64,000 nucleotides of DNA, taken from the NCBI GenBank assembly GCA_963575745.1, contig CAUYUJ010022425.1:1-64000 (forward strand), given 5' to 3'. The number at the start of each line of letters is the position of its first letter. Position 1 is the first letter of the stretch. The notes under the pieces were generated by a model that made no database searches, had not been told where the DNA came from, and saw only the letters and a program-made list of their open reading frames with translations. Source of the DNA: Prorocentrum cordatum (taxonomy: Eukaryota > Sar > Dinophyceae > Prorocentrales > Prorocentraceae). Positions 34,336-46,475 of this stretch are shown here, in pieces. A program made the translations under genes and the position numbers.

Positions 34336-34400
34336 AAAATTAGCCTGACGAAAGACCCAACCATACGTAGTTGTGAATACCGCAATTGTGGATATATTCT
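34335..34400 (-). repeat. junction module J1, inverted copy
   Basis: AAAATTAGCCTG, then ACCCAACCATACGTAGTTGT, then TACCGCAATTGTGG is the reverse complement of the J1 form seen at 38548-38612 and 40742-40797. Confidence 0.85.
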
Positions 34401-34404
34401 TCGG

Positions 34405-36265
34405 TGGCGCCCCCGGGCCACGAAACGAGTGAGGGGTGTGCCGAAATGGGGGGGTGGAACCGCATGCGAGCGCAGCCACTGGGGCGCTCGGTGGAGCTCC
34501 CTATGGAGCCACGAAACGTGTGAGGGGTGTGCCAGAATGGGGGGTGGAACCGCATGCGGGCGCAGCCACTGGGGCCTTCGGTGGAGCTCCCTATGGGGCC
34601 ACGAAACGTGTGAGGGGTGTGCCAGAATGGGGGGTGGAACCGCATGCGGGCGCAGCCACTGGGGCCTTCGGTGGAGCTCCCTATGGGGCCACGAAACGTG
34701 TGAGGGGTGTGCCAGAATGGGGGGTGGAACCGCATGCGGGCGCAGCCACTGGGGCCTTCGGTGGAGCTCCCTATGGGGCCACGAAACGTGTGAGGGGTGT
34801 GCCAGAATGGGGGGTGGAACCGCATGCGGGCGCAGCCACTGGGGCCTTCGGTGGAGCTCCCTATGGGGCCACGAAACGTGTGAGGGGTGTGCCAGAATGG
34901 GGGGTGGAACCGCATGCGGGCGCAGCCACTGGGGCCTTCGGTGGAGCTCCCTATGGGGCCACGAAACGTGTGAGGGGTGTGCCAGAATGGGGGGTGGAAC
35001 CGCATGCGGGCGCAGCCACTGGGGCCTTCGGTGGAGCTCCCTATGGGGCCACGAAACGTGTGAGGGGTGTGCCAGAATGGGGGGTGGAACCGCATGCGGG
35101 CGCAGCCACTGGGGCCTTCGGTGGAGCTCCCTATGGGGCCACGAAACGTGTGAGGGGTGTGCCAGAATGGGGGGTGGAACCGCATGCGGGCGCAGCCACT
35201 GGGGCCTTCGGTGGAGCTCCCTATGGGGCCACGAAACGTGTGAGGGGTGTGCCAAATGGGGGGTGGATGGTGAACCGCATGCGGGCGCAGCCACTGGGGC
35301 CTTCGGTGGAGCTCCCTATGGGGCCACGAAACGTGTGAGGGGTGTGCCAGAATGGGGGGTGGAACCGCATGCGGGCGCAGCCACTGGGGCCTTCGGTGGA
35401 GCTCCCTATGGGGCCACGAAACGTGTGAGGGGTGTGCCAGAATGGGGGGTGGAACCGCATGCGGGCGCAGCCACTGGGGCCTTCGGTGGAGCTCCCTATG
35501 GGGCCACGAAACGTGTGAGGGGTGTGCCAGAATGGGGGGTGGAACCGCATGCGGCGCAGCCACTGGGGCCTTCGGTGGAGCTCCCTATGGGGCCACGAAA
35601 CGTGTGAGGGGTGTGCCAGAATGGGGGGTGGAACCGCATGTGAGAGCTCCCTATGGGGCCACGAAACGGGGTGGAACCGCATGCGGGCGCAGCACTGGGC
35701 CTTCGGTGGAGCTCCCTATGGGGCCACGAAACGTGTGAGGGGTGTGCCAGAATGGGGGGTGGAACCGCATGCGGCGCAGCCACTGGGGCCTTCGGTGGAG
35801 CTCCCTATGGGGCCACGAAACGTGTGAGGGGTGTGCCAGAATGGGGGGTGGAACCGCATGCGGGCGCAGCCACTGGGGCCTTCGGTGGAGCTCCCTATGG
35901 GGCCACGAAACGTGTGAGGGGTGTGCCAGAATGGGGGGTGGAACCGCATGCGGGCGCAGCCACTGGGGCCTTCGGTGGAGCTCCCTATGGGGCCACGAAA
36001 CGTGTGAGGGGTGTGCCAGAATGGGGGGTGGAACCGCATGCGGGCGCAGCCACTGGGGCCTTCGGTGGAGCTCCCTATGGGGCCACGAACGTGGAGGGGT
36101 GTGCCAGAATGGGGGGTGGAACCGCATGCGGGCGCAGCCACTGGGGCCTTCGGTGGAGCTCCCTATGGAGCCACGAAACGTGTGAGGGGTGTGCCAGAAT
36201 TGGGGGTGGAACCGCATGCGGCCGCAGCCATTGGGGCCTTCGGTGGGCTCCCTATGGGGCCTTCC
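34405..36265 (+). repeat. 90-bp satellite array 2 (G-rich strand on plus)
   Basis: About 20 copies. From 34531 to about 35240 the copies are essentially identical with exact 90-base periodicity (GCCAGAATGGGGGGTGGAAC at 34621, 34711, 34801 and so on). Later copies carry small deletions and one truncated pair near 35640-35700. Four of six frames stay open for hundreds of codons, purely from the multiple-of-three period. Confidence 0.97.
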
Positions 36266-36500
36266 AAACACCTTCCAACAACCGTCCAACTTCACCATCC
36301 AAAACAACTTTCCAAAAGCCTTCCAAGAAAAACCTTCTAACACACCTTCAAAAAATCTCTCTGAGACCTTCCTCCGGAAGGTTTCAGGGAAGGGTTGGCC
36401 CAAAAACCTTCCAGAAACTTTCCGGAGGAAGGGTTTAGGAAGGTTATGTGGAAGGTCCCAGGAATCCCGGAAACCTCACTGGGGTAGGTTTTAGGATTTT
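36262..36500. repeat. AAGGTT module at the turning point
   Basis: CCTTCCAAACACCTTCCAAC-type sequence, then palindromic CCTTCCTCCGGAAGG blocks. Satellite orientation reverses across this module. Confidence 0.85.
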
Positions 36501-36504
36501 TTTC

Positions 36505-36625
36505 CGAACCAGCCTGTGTTGTTGGGTCCTCGTGTTGAAGAAACGGTCCCCGCGTTCCTTCCTCCTTCCTCCTTCCTCCTCCTTCCTCCTCCTCTCCTTC
36601 CTCCTCCCTCCTCCCCCTCCCTTCT
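36505..36625. repeat. junction module J2 copy 2 and TCC tract
   Basis: J2 (GTTGTTGGGTCCTCGTGTTG, then AAGAAACGG) is followed by a CCTTCCTCC tract that leads straight into the next satellite array. Confidence 0.85.
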
Positions 36626-38547
36626 GGCACACCCCTCACACGTTTCGTGGCCCCATAGGGAGCTCCACCGAAGGCCCCAGTGGCTGCGCCCGCATGCGGT
36701 TCCACCCCCCATTCTGGCACACCCTCACACGCTTCGTGGCCCCATAGGGAGCTCCACCGAAGGCCCCAGTGGCTGCGCCCGCATGCGGTTCCACCCCCCA
36801 TTCTGGCACACCCCTCACACGTTTCGTGGCCCCATAGGGAGCTCCACCGAAGGCCCCAGTGGCTGCGCCCGCATGCGGTTCCACCCCCCATTCTGGCACA
36901 CCCCTCACACGTTTCGTGGCCCCATAGGGAGCTCCACCGAAGGCCCCCAGTGGCTGCGCCCGCATGCGGTTCCACCCCCCATTCCGGCACACCCCTCACA
37001 CGTTTCGTGGCCCCATAGGGAGCTCCACCGAAGGCCCAAGTGGCTGCGCCCGCATGCGGTTCCACCCCCCATTCTGGCACACCCCTCACATGTTTCGTGG
37101 CCCCATAGGGAGCTTCCACCCCTCATTCTGGCACACCCCTCACACGTTTCGTGGCCCCATAGGGAGCTCCACCGAAGGCCCCAGTGGATGCGCCAGCATG
37201 CGGTTCCACCCCCCCAGTCTGGCACACCCCTCACACGTTTCGTGGCCCCATAGGGAGCTCCACCGAAGGCCCCAGTGGCTGCGCCAGCATGCGGTTCCAC
37301 CCCCCCAGTCTGGCACACCCCTCACACGTTTCGTGGCCCCATAGGGAGCTCCACCGAAGGCCCCAGTGGCTGCGCCCGCACGCGGTTCCACCCCCCATTC
37401 TGGCACACCCCTCACACGTTTCGTGGCCCCATGGGGAGCTCCACCGAAGGCCCCAGTGGCTGCGCCCGCATGCGGTTCCACCCCCCATTCTGGCACACCC
37501 CTCACACGCTTCGTGGCCCCATAGGGAGCTCCACCGAAGGCCCCAGCGGCTGCGCCCGCATGCGGTTCCACCCCCCATTCTGGCACACCCCTCACACGTT
37601 TCGTGGCCCCATAGGGAGCTCCACCGAAGGCCCCAGTGGCTGCGCCCGCATGCGGTTCCACCACCCATTCTGGCACACCCCTCACACGCTTCGTGGCCCC
37701 ATAGGGAGCTCCACCGAACGCTCCAGCGGCTGCGTTCGCATGCGGTTCCACCCCCATTTCGGCACACTCCTCACACGTTTCGTGGGTGGCTCCATGGGGA
37801 GCTCCACCGAACGCCCCAGTGGCTACGCTCGCATGTGGTTCCCCCCTCTATTTCGGCACACCCCTCACACGGTTCGTGGCCCCATAGGGAGCTCCACCGA
37901 AGGCCCCAGTGGCTGCGCCCGCATGCGGTTCCACCCCCCATTCTGGCACACCCCTCACACGCTTCGTGGCCCCATAGGGAGCTCCACCGAACGCCGCAGT
38001 GGCGCTCGCATGCGGTTCCACCCCCCATTTCGGCACACCCCTCACACGTTTCGTGGCCCCATAGGGAGTTCCACCGAAGGCCCCAGTGGCTGCGCCCGCA
38101 TGCGGTTCCACACTCCATTCTGGCACGCCCCTCGCACGTTTCGTGGCCCCATAAGGGGGCTCCACCAAAGGTCCCAGTGGCACTGCCCGCTTGCGTCCGC
38201 CACCATCCAGCACAGCCCTTGTTCCCTGCGCTTCACCCACCCAGAACAGCGCTTCGTAGCCCTATAAGGAGCTCCACCAAAGGTCCCAGCGGCACCGCCC
38301 GCATGCGTCCGCCACCACCCTGCGCAGCCCTTGCTCCCTGCCTGCGTTGCACCCACCCAGTACAGCGCTTCGTGACCCCATAGGGAGCTCCACCGAAGGT
38401 ACCAGTGGCACCGCTCGCATGCGTCCGCCACCACGCAGCACAGCCCTTGCTGACCGCGTCTCGCCCACCCAGTACAGCGTTTCGTGGCCCCATAGGGAGC
38501 TCCACCGAAGGTCCCAGTGCCACCGCCCGCATGCGTCCGCCACCACC
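36626..38547 (-). repeat. 90-bp satellite array 3, ending in a variant block
   Basis: About 17 standard copies in the C-rich orientation, then from about 38160 a longer variant unit (~110 bp) with CGTCCGCCACCACCC and CACCCACCCAGTACAGCG. The end of this array (about 37710-38547) is duplicated at 39895-40740. Confidence 0.95.
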
Positions 38548-38725
38548 CAGCACAATTGCGGCATTCACAACTGCAGATGGTTGGGTCCTTCGCCAGGCTA
38601 ATTTTTTGAAGTTTTTCCAAACCATCCTGTGGTGTTGGGTCCTCGTTTTGGAGAGACGTCGCTCCGCGTTCCTCCTCCTCCTTCCTCTTCCTCCCCTTCC
38701 TCCCCCCTCCTCCCCCTCCCACACC
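38548..38725. repeat. J1 and J2 modules plus TCC tract
   Basis: J1 form with CACAATTGCGGCATTC and CTGCAGATGGTTGGGT (38548-38612), immediately J2 (38618-38669), then a TCCTCC tract. No AAGGTT module lies between J1 and J2 here, only a few TTTTTGAAG bases. Confidence 0.85.
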
Positions 38726-40741
38726 CATTCTGGCACACCCCTCACACGCTTCGTGGCCCCATGGGGAGTCCCACCGAAGGCCCCAGTGGCTGCGCCCGCA
38801 TGCGGTTCCACCCTTCATTCTGGCACACCCCTCACACGTTGCGTGGCCCCATAGGGAGCTCCACCGAAGGCCCCAGTGGCTGCGCCCGCATGCGGTTCCA
38901 CCCCCCGTTCTGGCACACCCCTCACACGCTTCGTGGCCCCATAGGGAGCTCCACCGAAAGCCCCAGTGGCTGCGCCCGCATGCGGTTCCACCCCCCATTC
39001 TGGCACACCCCTCACACGTTTCGTGGCCCCATAGGGAGCTCCACCGAAGGCCCAGTGGCTGCGCCCGCATGCGGTCCCACCCCCATTCTGGCACACCCCT
39101 CACTACGTTTCTGGCCCCATAGGGAGCTCCACCGAAGGCCCCAGTGGCTGCGCCCCGCATGCGGTTACACCCCCATTTCTGGCACACCCCTCACACGTTT
39201 AGTGGGCCCTTAGCCCCTTAGGGAGCCCACCGAAGGTCCCAGTGGGTGTGCCCGCATGCGTCCCGCACACCCATTTCGGCACACCCCTCACACGTTTCGG
39301 TGCCCCATAGGGAGCTCCACCGAAGGTCCCAGTGGGTGTGCCCGCATGCGTCCCGCACACCCATTTCGGCACACCCCTCATACGTTTCGTGGCCCCATAG
39401 GGAGCTCCACCGAAGGTCTCAGTGGGTGTGCCCGCATGCGTCCCGCACACCCATTCCGGCACATCCCTCACACGTTTCGTGGCTCCATAGGGAGCTCCAC
39501 CGAAGGTCCCCAATGGCTGCGCCGCATGCGCGGCTGCGCCGCATGCGGGTCCACTTCCACCATCATTCTGGCACACCGCTCTACACGATTTCGTGGCCCC
39601 ATAGGGAGTCCACCGAAGGCCCCAAGAGTGGCTGCGACCGCATGCGGTTTCAACCCCCCGTTCTGTGCACACCTTCAACCGTGCCGTGTCCCCATTAGGG
39701 AGCTCCACCGAAGGCCCCAGATGGCTGCGCCCGCATGCAGGTTCCCCCCCACATTCTGGCACACCCCTCACAAGATTCGTGGCCCCATAGGGCTCCACCG
39801 AACGGGCCCCAGTGGCTGCGCCAGGCATGCGGTTCCCCAAAAAAACCCCCACCCCCCCACATTCTGGCACACCCCTCACACGTTTCGTGGCCCCATAGGG
39901 AGCTCCACCGAACGCTCCAGTGGCTGCGCTCGCATGCGGTTCCACCCCCCATTTCGGCACACCCCTCACACGCTTCGTGGGTGGCTCCATGGGGAGCTCC
40001 ACCGAACGCCCCAGTGGCTGCGCTCGCATGTGGTCCCCCCCCAATTTCGTCACACCCCTCACACGGTTCGTGGCCCCATAGAGAGCTCCACCGAAGGCCC
40101 CAGTGGCTGCGCTCGCATGCGGTTCCACACCCTTTTTCGGCACGCCCTTCACACGTCTCGTGGCCCCATAGGGAGCTCCACCGAAGGCCCCAGTGGCTGC
40201 GCTCGCATGCGGTTCCACCCCCCATTTCGGCACACCCCTCACACGTTTCGTGGCTCCATAGGGAGCTCCACCGAAGGCCCCAGTGGCTGCGCTGGCTTGC
40301 GGTTCCACACCCCATTCTGGCACACCTCTCGCACGTTTCGTGGCCCCATAGGGGGCTCCACCAAAGGTCCCAGTGGCACTGCCCGCTTGCGTCCGCCACC
40401 ACCCAGCACAGCCCTTGTTCCCTGCGCTTCACCCACCCAGAACAGCGCTTCGTAGCCCTATAGGGAGCTCACCAAAGGTCCCAGCGGCACCGCCCGCATG
40501 CGTCCGCCACCACCCTGCGCAGCCCTTGCTCCCTGCCTGCGTTTCACCCACCCGGTACAGCGTTTCGTGGCCCCATAGGGAGCTCCACCGAAGGTCCCAG
40601 TGGCACCGCTCGCATGCGTCCGCCACCACGCAGCACAGCCCTTGCTGACCGCGTCTCACCCACCCAGTACAGCGTTTCGTGGCCCCATAGGGAGCTCCAC
40701 CGAAGGTCCCAGTGCACCGCCCGCATGCGTCCGCCACCACC
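38726..40741 (-). repeat. 90-bp satellite array 4 with the same variant end
   Basis: Standard copies, then shorter GGTGTGCCCGCATGCGTCCC variants (39240-39470), irregular copies with insertions (39500-39850) and the ~110-bp variant block (40340-40741). Confidence 0.95.
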
Positions 40742-40850
40742 CAGCACAATTGCGGCATTCACAACTGCATATGGTTGGGGTCTTCGCCAGGCTAATTCCC
40801 AACAATCCTGTGGTGTTGGGTCCTCGTTTGAAGAGACAGCGCCCCGCGTC
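40742..40850. repeat. J1 and J2 modules, third tandem cassette boundary
   Basis: J1 (40742-40797) passes directly into J2 (40798-40850), the same order as at 38548-38669. Confidence 0.85.
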
Positions 40851-40879
40851 TCACCTCCCGCTGCCCTCCTCTCTTCTCC

Positions 40880-41508
<629 letters not shown>

Positions 41509-41511
41509 ACC

Positions 41512-42325
41512 GATTTCGGCACACCCCTCACACGTTTCGTGGCCCCATAGGGAGCTCCACCGAAGGCCCCAGTGGCAGGGTCCGCATGCCCCCCCACCAC
41601 CCATTTCGGCACACCCCTCACACGTTTCGTGGCCCCATAGGGAGCTCCACCGAAGGCCCCAGTGGCTCCGCATGCCCCCGCACCCATTTCGGCACACCAC
41701 ACGTTTCGTGGCCCCATAGGGAGCTCCACCGAAGGCCCCAATGGCGGGGCGCATGACACCACCCATTTCGGCACACCCCTCACACGTTTCGTGGCCCCAT
41801 AGGGAGCTCCACCGAAGGCCCCAGTGGCAGGGTCCGCATGCCTCCCCACCACCCATTTCGGCACACCCCTCACACGTTTCGTGGCCCCATAGGGAGCTCC
41901 ACCGAAGGCCCCAGTGGCAGGGTCCGCATGCCTCCCCACCACCCATTTCGGCACACCCGTCACACGTTTCGTGGCCCCATAGGGAGCTCCACCGAAGGCC
42001 CCAGTGGCAGGGTCCGTATGCCTCCCCAACACCCATTTCGGCACATCCCTCACACGTTTCGTGGCCCCATGGGGATTTCCACTGAAGGCCCCAGTGACTG
42101 GGTTCGCATGCGCCCCCACACCCATGCCCCACAGGGAGCTCCACCGAAGGCCCCAGTGGCTGCGTTCGCATGCCGCCCCCACACCAACTTCGGTGCACCA
42201 GTCACACGTTTCGTGGCCCCATAAGGAGCTCCACCGAAGGCCCCAGTGGCAACGTTCGCATGCCGCCCCCACACCCATTTCGGCACACCCCTCAAACGGT
42301 TCGTGGCCCCATAGGGAGATCCACC
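41512..42325 (-). repeat. 90-bp satellite array 5
   Basis: About nine copies in the C-rich orientation with several internal deletions (41660-41760, 42110-42130). It ends GGAGATCCACCGAAGA straight into J1. Confidence 0.95.
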
Positions 42326-42520
42326 GAAGACGGTACTCACACCAGCATTACTCACAACTGCATATGGTTGGGTCCTTCGCCAGGCTAATTTTGGAAGGTG
42401 TTTGGAAGGTTTTTGGGAAAAAAACCTTCCTAACACATTCCTCAGGACGGTTCCAGTATTCCTGGAACCTTCCGAAAAACCTTCCTAATACCTTCCTCAG
42501 GCAGGTTCCAGGATGGGTTG
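42326..42520. repeat. J1 and short AAGGTT module
   Basis: J1 (42326-42388), then GGAAGGTGTTTGGAAGG and palindromic CCTTCCT blocks to about 42520, closing the cassette region. Confidence 0.85.
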
Positions 42521-42569
42521 GCCGAGCTGCCGCACCCAACTGCATGCTAGACATCTGCCTGGGAAACCT

Positions 42570-43072
42570 GGACGCGTGAAACCACTCGTCTTGCTCGAGA
42601 CATCGTCAATACCTGGGCAAGTGAAAACAAGCATTTCACCTGAGACAACAGCTGAATTCTGGCCCCCAGGAGAGGAACAATCTATAACACAAAACAAGCG
42701 ATTCGCTCGAGACCTCCTCAACAAATTCTGCAACACAAGCGTTTCGCTCGAGACATCCGGAACAATCAAAAATGCGTGTTTTCTCTTATCGGAATTTAAA
42801 AAAAACAGCAGGTCCCTCGTGACATCCTCAACGGTTTAATTCGCCAGCCCTATGCAGACTCGTTATTTGTCGCAGGAAAAATGCGCCGGCCCTACGCAAG
42901 TCGAGGCCTGTGCCCAGCCCTTTCTGGAATTTCAAAAGACCAGCAGGTCCCTCGTGACATCCTCAACGGTTTCATTCGCCAGCCCTATGCAGCCTCGTTA
43001 TTTGTCGCAGGAAAAATGCGCCGGCCCTACGCAAGTCGAGGCCTGTGCCCAGCCCTTTCCAGGAAAATCGGC
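42570..43072 (+). mobile_element. diverged relic of the composite element family
   Basis: Four or five GAGACATCC-type motifs (42583-42760) lead into a duplicated tail: ATTCGCCAGCCCTATGCAG, CTCGTTATTTGTCGCAGG and GCCTGTGCCCAGCCCTTTC at 42838-42925 and again at 42972-43070. The tail matches that of the intact elements in order but is diverged; no head is visible. Confidence 0.6.
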
Positions 43073-43130
43073 GCCTGCGACGAGCTCGTTGCATAATTTT
43101 GTGAAAATTCGGCGCCTGCGGCGGGCTTCT

Positions 43131-43680
43131 TCTAATTGGGAACCCCCCCTTCTCTGATCGATCTCCTGCAAGATGGCCCCAAGAGCGCCCCGAAGGCTCC
43201 CAAGAGCGCCCCAAGAGCGCCCCGAGAGCGCCCCAAGAGGCCCCAAGAGGCGCCCAAGAGGCCTCCAAAAGGCTCCCAAGAGACCCCCAAGAAGCCCAAG
43301 AGGCTCCCAAGACGGGTCCAAGAGCGAAAAGGCGAGAAAACAAAAAACATTGATTTTACCTAGGTTTTGGAAGGATTTTGGCCTCTTGGGGGGGCCCAAG
43401 AGGCGACTCGAGGCACTCTAGAGGGGCAGCGCTAATTGGGGACCCCCCCTTCTTTGATAGATCTCCTCCAAGATGGCCCCAAGAGCGCCTCGAAGGCTCC
43501 CAAGAGCGCCCCAAGAGCGCCCCAAGAGGGCCCCAAGAGGCCCCAAGAGGCCCCCAAGAGGCCTCCAAGAGGCCCCCAAGAGACCCCCAAGAGGCCACAA
43601 GAGGCTCCCCGAGATACGCAAGAGGCCCCGGGGACCGCCAAGAGGCCCCAAGGACGGCCCAAGAGGCCCCCAAGTTCGCA
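43131..43680. repeat. two-copy ~300-bp repeat of CCCAAGAGG units
   Basis: Both copies start with ACCCCCCCTTCT, GATCTCCT and CAAGATGGCCCCAAGAGCGC (43142 and 43441) and continue as CCCAAGAGGCC repeats. The CGGCGCCTGCGGCGGGCTTC line just before copy 1 (43110) recurs at 44071. Confidence 0.8.
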
Positions 43681-43930
43681 ATTGTCCTCCTCCTCCTCCT
43701 CCTCCTCCTCCTCTTTTTCTTCCTCCTCCCTCCTCCCCCTCCCCCTCCTCCTCCTCCTCCTCCTCCTCCTCCTCCTCCTCCTCTCCTTTTCCTCCTTCTC
43801 GTCCTCCTCGTCCTCGCAGTCCTCCATCTCCTCCTCCTTCTATTCCTCCTCCTCCTCCTCCTGCTCCTCCTCCTGCTCCTCCTCTTCCTCCTCCTACTCC
43901 GACGACGACGGCTCCTCCTACATCCTCCCC
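43681..43930. repeat. (CCT)n tract
   Basis: CTCCTC triplets with a few interruptions. L-, S- or P-rich frames are artefacts. Confidence 0.9.
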
Positions 43931-44910
43931 CTCTTGGGGTATACGGCGGCTCACCCCGCCCTTTGTTCTTCTGCATGCTCCCCCGCTTCCCTCATAACCT
44001 CCACTCCCCTGGGACTCATTTCTGGACGGGCTGGTGGGGATACGCGAAGCGTCTAGAATTTTGTGAAAATTCGGCGCCTGCGGCGGGCTTCTTCAGAGAC
44101 TCGCAGAATGCCGACGTCCCCGCCGCCCTCTCACTCTTATCCGCAACTGCGGGGTGTTACGCCATTGATTTCGCAAGGGTTTTCGGTCGATTTTGGCGGT
44201 ACCGCCTTGTCGGGCTGCCGACCGCCCTGGAGGGCCGAAGAGGCCACCAAGATCGCCCCAAGACAGCCCAAGGGACCCCCAGGACGGGCCCGAGACGGCC
44301 CAAAAGAATCACAAAATGGCCCAAGGTCTCCCCTGAAGGCTCCCGAAACTCCCGCGAGCGCCCCAAGAGTGGGAACTCAACCGCACAAATCGAACCTTCC
44401 CCGAAAGTTCGCCCCCACGGCCGCCAGCAGGCGCCTAGGAAGCCCTCACGATGGCCGAAGTTGGTCCCAAGAAGGTCCGAGAAGCGGCCAAGACGCCCTA
44501 GGAGGCTTCCAAGAGGACTCCGAGACGGCCCGGAAACACTAACATCATTGATTCCGCCAGGGTTTTCGGACGATGTTGGCAGCACCGCCTTTTCAGGCTG
44601 CCGACCGAGGCCACCAAAACCGCCCAAGACAGCCCAAGACACCCCCAGACGGGCCCGAGACTTTTCTGCTAGGACAATCCTGCACTCCGTCAGGCCTCCT
44701 GGAGACCTTCTGCAACCCTGTCAAACTGTCTGGGCGCGTCTCGAAACTCTGCTGCAGCTCTCTTGGACAATCTTGCCGCACCGCCAGCCATGACTGATGA
44801 GAAATGAGCTGGTGGAATGAGCGAAGCGATTGAATAAGAATAGGCGTGGCTGTCAATATCGACTAGAATCAACAAACATAAGACGAAGCACAACATGATC
44901 GACCCACGAA
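43931..44910. other. spacer with a duplicated ~125-bp block
   Basis: CATTGATT.CGC.AGGGTTTTC, GGCTGCCGACCG and CAAGACAGCCCAAG recur in order at 44160-44290 and 44548-44665. 44300-44540 is a looser CCCAAGA-type repeat. No gene. Confidence 0.6.
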
Positions 44911-46379
44911 CCCGGAAAGGAATATAGAACTGTAACACATGGCAGCGTTTTCAAAAACACCTGATTGGGTGACGGGCAAATGCAATGCTGAGTGTATCGA
45001 TCTTGATGTACCCTGCCGAGGGCTGTGCTGTGCTGCGCCGTGCTGAATTGCGATGTGCCATGGCGCGACTGTGCTCTATAGCGTCGTGGATCGAGTCCTC
45101 CTTTGCATCCGAGTCCTGACCGAACTGATCTGGATCTTAAGCTCGAGCTGCCTGAACACATAGTAGCTGCCCAAGAGCTAATGGACAGGGGAACATGCCA
45201 GGAGGACGCGCCGCGAAACGTCCCAAGGGATGCGCCAGGCGACGTGCCAGGGGACGTGCCATGGGGTCGCACCGCGGGACGTGCCAAGGGGACGCGCTAC
45301 GGAACGTGCCAATGGATGTGCCACGGGATGTGCCAGGGGACGCGCCACGCGACGTGCCAGGGGGACTCGCCAAGGGACGCCCCACGGAACGTGCCAAGGA
45401 ACGTGCCAATTTGCAATGCTGAGTGTATCGATCTTGATGTACCGTGCCGAGGGCTGTGCTGTGCTGCACCGTGCTGAATTGCGATGTGCCATGCCGCGGT
45501 TGTGCTCTATAGCGTCGTGGATCGAGTCCTCCTTTGCATCCGAGTCCTGACCGAACTGATCTGGATCTTAAGCTCGAGCTGCCTGAACACATAGTAGCTG
45601 CCCCAGAGCTAATGGACAGGGGAACATGCCAGGAGGACGCGCCGCGAAACGTCCCAAGGGATGCGCCAGGCGACGTGCCAGGGGACGTGCCATGGGTCGC
45701 ACCGCGGGACGTGCCAAGGGGACGCGCTACTGAACGTGCTGGGGACAAGCGTTTCGCTCGAGACATCCTATCAAAATCATCCGAATTCCTACGCGCGGGA
45801 CGCGGCACGCGCGAGACATCCTCGGAATTCCTGCGAGCGGGACACGAAAACAAGCATTTCGCCTAAGACATCCTCTGAATTCTGGCCCCCCACGAGGCCC
45901 CCGCTCGAGACATCCCCCAATTGTGCAAAACCAGCGTTTCGCTCGAGACATCCTCAACAAATTATGAAAAACAAGCGTTTCGCTCGAAAAATCCTGTCAA
46001 AACCCCAAGAAATCATCAAAATTCCTGCGCGCGGGACGCGGCACGCGCGAGACATCCTCGGAATTCCTGCGCGAGGAGCGCTTTTCCGTGTCGCGGTCGG
46101 CTCTGCAAAACCAGCGTTTCGCTCGAGACATCCTCAACAAATTCTGAAACCAAGCGTTTCGCTCGAGACATCCCCAACTCTGCAAAACCAGCGTTTCGCT
46201 CGAGACATCCTCAACAAATTCTGAAAAACAAGCGTTTCGCTAGGGACATCCTCAATTTTTAATTCGCCGGCCCTACGCGACCTCGTTATTTATCGCAAAA
46301 GAAATTCGCCGGCCCTACAGCCGTCAAAACCGGGGGGAAACCAACTAAAAGAGAACCCTGGGCCTTTGCCCTTTCCGGG
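44911..46379 (+). mobile_element. composite repeat element A with inverted termini
   Basis: Head: CACGAACCCGGAAAGG, then an ACACCTGATTGGGTGACGGG line. Interior: 1.8 copies of a 430-bp unit, then a GAGACATCC motif array (45742-46258). Tail: ATTCGCCGGCCCTACGC, CTCGTTATTTATCGC, AGAGAACCCTGGGCC and CCCTTTCCGGG (46369-46379). The tail end is the reverse complement of the head CCCGGAAAGG(G). No protein-coding gene inside; the nearby open frames are repeat-derived. Confidence 0.6.
44982..45740. repeat. 430-bp tandem unit, pair 1
   Basis: Units start GCAATGCTGAGTGTATCGAT at 44982 and 45413. Each has a unique-looking first half (CATCCGAGTCCTGACCGAAC) and a second half made of GGGACGTGCCA minirepeats of about 15-22 bp. 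The second unit breaks off at about 45740 into the GAGACATCC array. Confidence 0.85.
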
Positions 46380-46475
46380 AAAAAAGACATGATCGACCCA
46401 CGAACCCGGAAAGGAATCTAGAAATGTAACGCATGGCAACGTTTTTAAAGACACCTGATTGGGTGACGGGCAAGT

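Noticed and set aside
34147-36438. Long open frames of 300-490 codons on both strands across the satellite arrays
   Set aside because: The unit is 90 bases, so any frame without an internal stop stays open through every copy. Four of six frames are open at once and translate into the same 30-residue periodicity.
43378-44793. 471-codon plus-strand open frame
   Set aside because: It runs through CCCAAGAGG repeats, a (CCT)n tract and a duplicated block without any domain-like part; competing frames on both strands are equally open.
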